Shown: positions 5,137-8,307 of the stretch, one piece after another
Numbering within the stretch: position 1 is the first letter of the stretch
Layout: each line of letters starts with the position of its first letter
Position numbers and translations under genes: made by a program
Notes under the pieces: model-generated
What the model was told of the DNA's origin: nothing
Database searches by the model: none
The model's input: the letters and a program-made list of their open reading frames with translations, nothing else
Assembly (NCBI GenBank): GCA_003242605.1
Contig: QGUZ01000220.1
Span: 1-8,307 of the forward strand
DNA length: 8,307 nt
Direction: 5' to 3'
DNA from: Actinomycetota bacterium
GTDB taxonomy: Bacteria; Actinomycetota; Actinomycetes; Streptosporangiales; Streptosporangiaceae

Positions 5137-6435
5137 ATGGCCGAGGCACCGCCACGGGTGCTGATCGCAGGGGCCGGGATCGGCGGGCTGTGCCTGGCGC
5201 AAGGGCTGCGCCGGGCCGGTGTCGAGGTGACCGTCTTCGAGCGGGCGTCGTCCCCGGAGGAGTTCCGGGAGGGGTACCGGCTGCACATCGACCCGGACGG
5301 AAGCCGGGCGCTGCACGCCTGCCTGCCGCCGGACCGGTTCGACCTGCTGCGCGCCGCCTGCGGCAGGCCGCCGCTCGCGTTCGCCTTCCTCACCGAGCGG
5401 CTCCGCACGCTGATGTCCGTGGACGTGGTACGGCCGGGCACGGCCCCCGACCCGGTCGCGGCCCACCGCTCGGTCAACCGGTACACGCTGCGCCAGGTGC
5501 TGCTCGACGGGATCGAGGAGCACGTGCGGTTCGGCAAGGAGCTCGTCCGGTACGAGACGGACGGACGGAACGTGACGGCCTTCTTCGCCGACGGCACCGA
5601 GGCCTCCGGCAGGGTGCTCGTCGGCGCCGAGGGCGGCCGTTCCCGGGTCCGCGCCCAGCTGCTGCCGCACGCCGAGCGGATCGACACCGGCGTGATCAGC
5701 ATCGGCGGACGCCTGCCGCTCACCGCCGACGTCCGGGCGCTGCTGCCCGCCCGGTTGCGCCGCGGCCCGGTCATGGTGCTGGCACCCGGCGGGATCAACA
5801 TGTTCCTCGCCCTGCACGAGCAGGACGAGCCGGACGGCGCGGCCCGGCCGCCCGAGCGCATGCTCCCGCCCGACCGCGGCGACTATCTGGTGTGGGCGCT
5901 CACCGGGCGGCCCCGCTCACTGGGTCACGCCGACGGGACCCCCGAGCGAGGCGCCGCGCCGTACCGCCTCGCCCTGGCCGCCGTGCGGAGCTGGGACGAC
6001 CGCCTGCGGCGGCTGGTGGCGATGACCGACCCGGCGACGGTGACCACGCTGACGATCCGCACCGCACCCGCGGTGAAGCCGTGGCCGACGACCAACGTCA
6101 CCGTCATCGGCGACGCGATCCACAGCATGCCGCCGTCCCGCGGCGTCGGCGCCAACACCGCCCTCCGGGACGCGGCCCTGCTCGCCCGCAACCTCGCCGC
6201 CGCCTGGCCGGACCGGGACCTGCTGCCGGCCATCGCCGACTACGAGCGGCGGATGCGCCGGTACGGCTTCGCCGCGGTGCGGGCGTCGGTGAACACGCTG
6301 CGGATGTCCGTCACCGCGAACCCCGTGGCGTTCGCCCTGGTCAAGGCGTCCCTGCGCGGCTCCCACGCCATGCTCCGGCTCACCGGCGCGTTCCCGGGCC
6401 GCACGGGCCGGCCCCGGCCACAGGAGGCGTCGTGA
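5137..6435 (+). CDS. FAD-dependent aromatic monooxygenase (PHBH/UbiH-like)
   Basis: A 432-residue group A flavoprotein monooxygenase, predicted to reduce FAD with NAD(P)H and insert one oxygen atom into an aromatic or polyketide-like substrate in the cytoplasm. The N-terminal Rossmann motif GAGIGG (12-17) ends with E35 (VFERA), which binds the FAD ribose. The second motif, normally GADG, reads GAEGGRSRVR (163-172), with Glu replacing the usual Asp. The GD motif VIGDAIHSMPP (323-333) and GVGANTALRDA (336-346) complete the FAD site. ATG 5137 is preferred over GTG 5134 because AAGGAGG at 5125-5131 is then 5 nt away. It is divergently controlled by MarR across the AT-rich dyad and overlaps the next gene by 4 nt. 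Possible roles are xenobiotic or antibiotic inactivation (as in rifampicin or tetracycline monooxygenases) or catabolism; the substrate cannot be read from sequence. Confidence 0.92.
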   Translation: MAEAPPRVLIAGAGIGGLCLAQGLRRAGVEVTVFERASSPEEFREGYRLHIDPDGSRALHACLPPDRFDLLRAACGRPPLAFAFLTERLRTLMSVDVVRPGTAPDPVAAHRSVNRYTLRQVLLDGIEEHVRFGKELVRYETDGRNVTAFFADGTEASGRVLVGAEGGRSRVRAQLLPHAERIDTGVISIGGRLPLTADVRALLPARLRRGPVMVLAPGGINMFLALHEQDEPDGAARPPERMLPPDRGDYLVWALTGRPRSLGHADGTPERGAAPYRLALAAVRSWDDRLRRLVAMTDPATVTTLTIRTAPAVKPWPTTNVTVIGDAIHSMPPSRGVGANTALRDAALLARNLAAAWPDRDLLPAIADYERRMRRYGFAAVRASVNTLRMSVTANPVAFALVKASLRGSHAMLRLTGAFPGRTGRPRPQEAS

Positions 6436-7052
6436 AGCTGACCGTCATCGGATCGACCGGCCGCACCGGCCGGCACGTGGTGGACCAGGCGCTCCGCCGT
6501 GGCCATCGGGTGACCGCGTTCACCCGCCGCCCGGACGCGCTCACCGAGCGGTCCCGCCTCGCCGGCGTCGTCGTGGGCGACGGCCGCGATCCCCAGGCCG
6601 TGGCGTCGGCCGTGCGCGGCGCGGACGCGGTCATCGCGATCGTGGCCGCCCCGTCCCGTGGCGGACCCCACCAGGCCGCCGAGGTGATCCGCGTGGTCAC
6701 CGCGGCGATGGCCCGGCACGGCGTCCGGCGGCTGGTCGTGACCAGCGCGTATCCGATCGTCGGCGTCCGGCCGCGGCTGCCCCTCGCCGTCCTTCGCCTG
6801 GTGTTCAGGGACGCCTACGCCGACGCCCGCGCCATGGAACGCGAGCCGCAGGCCGGCCCGCTCGACTGGACGATCGCCCGCCTCAACCGGCTCACCGACA
6901 AGCCCGCGGAAGGCCCGCTGGAGATCACCACGGACCTGCTCGCCCGGCCACGGCCGATGACCAGGGCGGACACCGCGGCCGCACTGCTCGACATCGTGGC
7001 CGACCCGCGCCTCGTCCGGTGCGCGGTCAACCTGTCCGGGCCGAAGCGCTGA
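6432..7052 (+). CDS. NAD(P)-binding oxidoreductase, atypical SDR / NmrA-like
   Basis: A 206-residue single-domain Rossmann protein of the NAD(P)H-binding (biliverdin reductase B/NmrA-like, atypical SDR) type. The cofactor loop GSTGRTG (7-13) follows beta-1, and RR (32-33) after beta-2 (FTRRP) suggests NADP(H). VVGDGRD (47-53), AVIAIVAAP (66-74) and LVVTSAY (101-107) are the later strand motifs. A canonical YxxxK catalytic pair is not evident, as usual in this subgroup. GTG 6432 is chosen because AGGAGG (6422-6427) lies 4 nt upstream and the GTGA overlap with the monooxygenase stop implies translational coupling. It may supply reduced flavin or reducing equivalents to the monooxygenase, reduce its product, or act as a redox sensor; the first two are inferred from the operon only. 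Confidence 0.9.
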   Translation: MKLTVIGSTGRTGRHVVDQALRRGHRVTAFTRRPDALTERSRLAGVVVGDGRDPQAVASAVRGADAVIAIVAAPSRGGPHQAAEVIRVVTAAMARHGVRRLVVTSAYPIVGVRPRLPLAVLRLVFRDAYADARAMEREPQAGPLDWTIARLNRLTDKPAEGPLEITTDLLARPRPMTRADTAAALLDIVADPRLVRCAVNLSGPKR

Positions 7053-7069
7053 CCCGCCGCCCCGCGCGG

Positions 7070-7092
7070 CCGGACAACGGGTTGTGATCCGG
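7070..7092 (+). terminator. Weak stem-loop after the monooxygenase operon
   Basis: CCGG (7070-7073) pairs with 7089-7092, and ACAA (7074-7077) pairs with TTGT (7082-7085), with a 3-nt bulge (GAT) and a CGGG loop. It starts 18 nt after the operon stop codon. It is short and interrupted, so termination here is only a suggestion. No clear promoter for the downstream helicase gene was found in 7093-7256. Confidence 0.3.
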
Positions 7093-7256
7093 GCACTTCG
7101 GCGGCCCTCACCGCAAGGTTACGGTTCCCGATCGGTGCCGTTCGCGTGGCCGCGAAGCCGGAGAGCACGGGTTGCCCGCGCGGTTACCATCTCCCCGGGC
7201 GAGCCGGCGGAGCGGGGTTGTCGCCCGCGCCGTGCTCTGCGGGCGGAAGGAGCCAC

Positions 7257-8307
7257 GTGGACTGGCGGGACGAGGTCACCACCGCGCTCGACGAGTGGAT
7301 CGCGCTGGCGGGAGGAGCCGCGCACACACCACGGTGGCGGCGGGTCGGGGCCGCGCGGGCGACCGGTGAGCCCGGCGTGTTCGTGGTCGACATCCGCGGC
7401 TCGGAGCTGAGTGCCGACCAGCTCACCGAGCTGCGGCTGGCCGGCGCGGACGAGGGCAGCCTGCGCACCGGCTTCACCGTTATGGAGGCGACGGTCGAAG
7501 GACCGCTGTTACGCGTACGCGTCGCCGAGTTCGCCGACCCCGACGACCCGCACGTGTGGATCCTGCGGCAGCCGCCCACGTTCCTGCTCACCGCGCTGCG
7601 CGACGGCATCGCCGGGCTCACCGACGGCGGCCTCGCCAACCTGCTCGCCCGCAAGGAGATCGGCGGAACGCCTGGCCGGGTCCCGGCGCCGCCGGGGCTT
7701 CTCCCGCCGCAGGCCGACGCCTACCGGGCCTGCTTCGGCACGGGCGTGTGGCTGGTGTGGGGACCGCCGGGAACCGGCAAGACGCGCATGCTCCGCGCCG
7801 CCGTCGCAGACCTGATCAAGGAGGGCAGGCGCGTCCTGCTCGCCTCGAGCACCAACATCGCCGTGGACAACGCCCTGCTCGGCGTGCTCCGGGAGTACCG
7901 TCCCCGCCCCGGGCAGATCGTCCGCGTGGGCCCGCCGCAGCTCCGCGAGGTCGCCCAGGACCCGAGCGTCTCCCTGCCGCTGATCGTGCGGTCCCGGCTG
8001 CGGGACGTCGAGGAGCGGCGCCGGAGCGTCGAGCAGGAGCTGGTACGGCTCCGCGCGGACGAGGAGCGGCTCCGCCACGTGGCGTCCCGGATCGACGGCT
8101 TCGACGCCGCGGCGTACCGGGCCGCGGTCGCCCGGCTGCGGACCCCCGGGCTCTCCCCCGCCGAGCTCGCCGACGCCCTCGACCGGTGCGATCGGGAGGC
8201 GGCGGACGCGGCGGCGGCGCGCGGCGCCGGCGGCTGCGGGGCGGCGTCGGCCGCGCCCGAGCCCCCGGAGCCGCGCCGGTGCGGGCGCAATGGGAAGACC
8301 ACCGCAA
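7257..8307 (+). CDS. UPF1-like superfamily I helicase (AAA_11 type), 5' part
   Basis: The first 350 residues of an ATP-dependent DNA or RNA helicase. Residues 1-160 form an N-terminal accessory region with beta-rich character (FVVDIRGSEL, LLRVRVAEF, HVWILRQPPTFLL). Motif I (Walker A) is WGPPGTGKT, with GPPGTGKT at 169-176 and the catalytic lysine at K175. Motif Ia is LLASSTNIAVDNAL (194-207), characteristic of the UPF1/DNA2/SMUBP2 group, where T199 and N200 contact nucleic acid. A charged, probably coiled-coil insertion follows at about 246-285 (SRLRDVEERRRSVEQELVRLRADEERL), matching the stalk inserted between motifs Ia and II in this group. Motif II and the second RecA domain lie beyond the window. 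GTG 7257 is supported by AAGGAG at 7247-7252 (4-nt spacer). The last 25-30 codons look unusual and may hide a frame change. Role unknown: RNA surveillance, DNA repair or defence are all possible. Confidence 0.88.
   Translation, partial: MDWRDEVTTALDEWIALAGGAAHTPRWRRVGAARATGEPGVFVVDIRGSELSADQLTELRLAGADEGSLRTGFTVMEATVEGPLLRVRVAEFADPDDPHVWILRQPPTFLLTALRDGIAGLTDGGLANLLARKEIGGTPGRVPAPPGLLPPQADAYRACFGTGVWLVWGPPGTGKTRMLRAAVADLIKEGRRVLLASSTNIAVDNALLGVLREYRPRPGQIVRVGPPQLREVAQDPSVSLPLIVRSRLRDVEERRRSVEQELVRLRADEERLRHVASRIDGFDAAAYRAAVARLRTPGLSPAELADALDRCDREAADAAAARGAGGCGAASAAPEPPEPRRCGRNGKTTA

Noticed and set aside
5103..5861. Minus-strand open frames of 252 and 232 residues
   Set aside because: Antisense to the FAD-binding half of the monooxygenase, with no recognisable domains.
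5190..6431. Upstream extension of the NAD(P)-binding frame giving 620 residues
   Set aside because: The extra N-terminal part overlaps the whole monooxygenase out of frame and is Arg/Ala/Gly-rich. The start at GTG 6432 has a good ribosome site and directly precedes the Rossmann motif.
7172..7190. TTGCCC and TACCAT as a promoter for the helicase gene
   Set aside because: Only 7 bp separate them, too close for -35 and -10 boxes.
7411..7815. 134-residue plus-strand open frame
   Set aside because: Lies within the helicase gene in another frame, Arg/Ser/Pro-rich; the helicase frame carries the Walker A motif.

Overview
The window looks like a chromosomal stretch from a high-GC actinomycete, possibly a Streptosporangiales-type or related filamentous genus. 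That placement is an inference from several things: very high GC, G/C-ending codons in every real gene, GTG starts, GC-rich hairpins without U-tracts, and typical actinobacterial families (NYN-LOTUS proteins, XRE regulators with large C-terminal domains, MarR/flavin-monooxygenase pairs). I see no rRNA, tRNA, CRISPR array or transposase.

Layout, left to right. (1) A PLP-dependent threonine/serine dehydratase on the minus strand, cut by the left edge (1-593). (2) A divergent intergenic region (594-840) with a strong hairpin carrying a UUCG loop on the minus strand. (3) A 440-residue NYN-domain protein on the plus strand (841-2163), a predicted RNase with a LOTUS-like middle domain, followed by a 45-nt terminator-like hairpin. 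(4) A gene-poor, extremely GC-rich stretch (about 2286-2810) with several inverted repeats, a 12-bp tandem duplication and a short coding-like patch. (5) A small minus-strand membrane protein with a CxxCxxC tail (2811-3203), divergent from (6) an XRE-type regulator with a large unrecognised C-terminal domain (3547-4359). Their shared 343-bp intergenic region has lower GC and contains four imperfect tandem 13-mers, a 20-bp palindrome and a candidate promoter. (7) A convergent gap with a bidirectional terminator-like hairpin, then a MarR-family repressor on the minus strand (4507-5070). (8) A 39-bp AT-rich, nearly perfect dyad (5085-5123) between MarR and a divergent two-gene operon: an FAD-dependent monooxygenase (5137-6435) and a translationally coupled NAD(P)-binding reductase-like protein (6432-7052). 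(9) The 5' part of a UPF1-like superfamily I helicase (7257 to the right edge).

Two regulatory modules stand out. The MarR/monooxygenase/NAD(P)-binding trio is a classic self-regulated, probably small-molecule-induced oxidative detoxification or tailoring cassette, and its operator is readable directly. The XRE/small-membrane-protein pair is less familiar. Its repeat array and palindrome suggest a dedicated DNA-binding switch, and it is the best candidate here for something undescribed.
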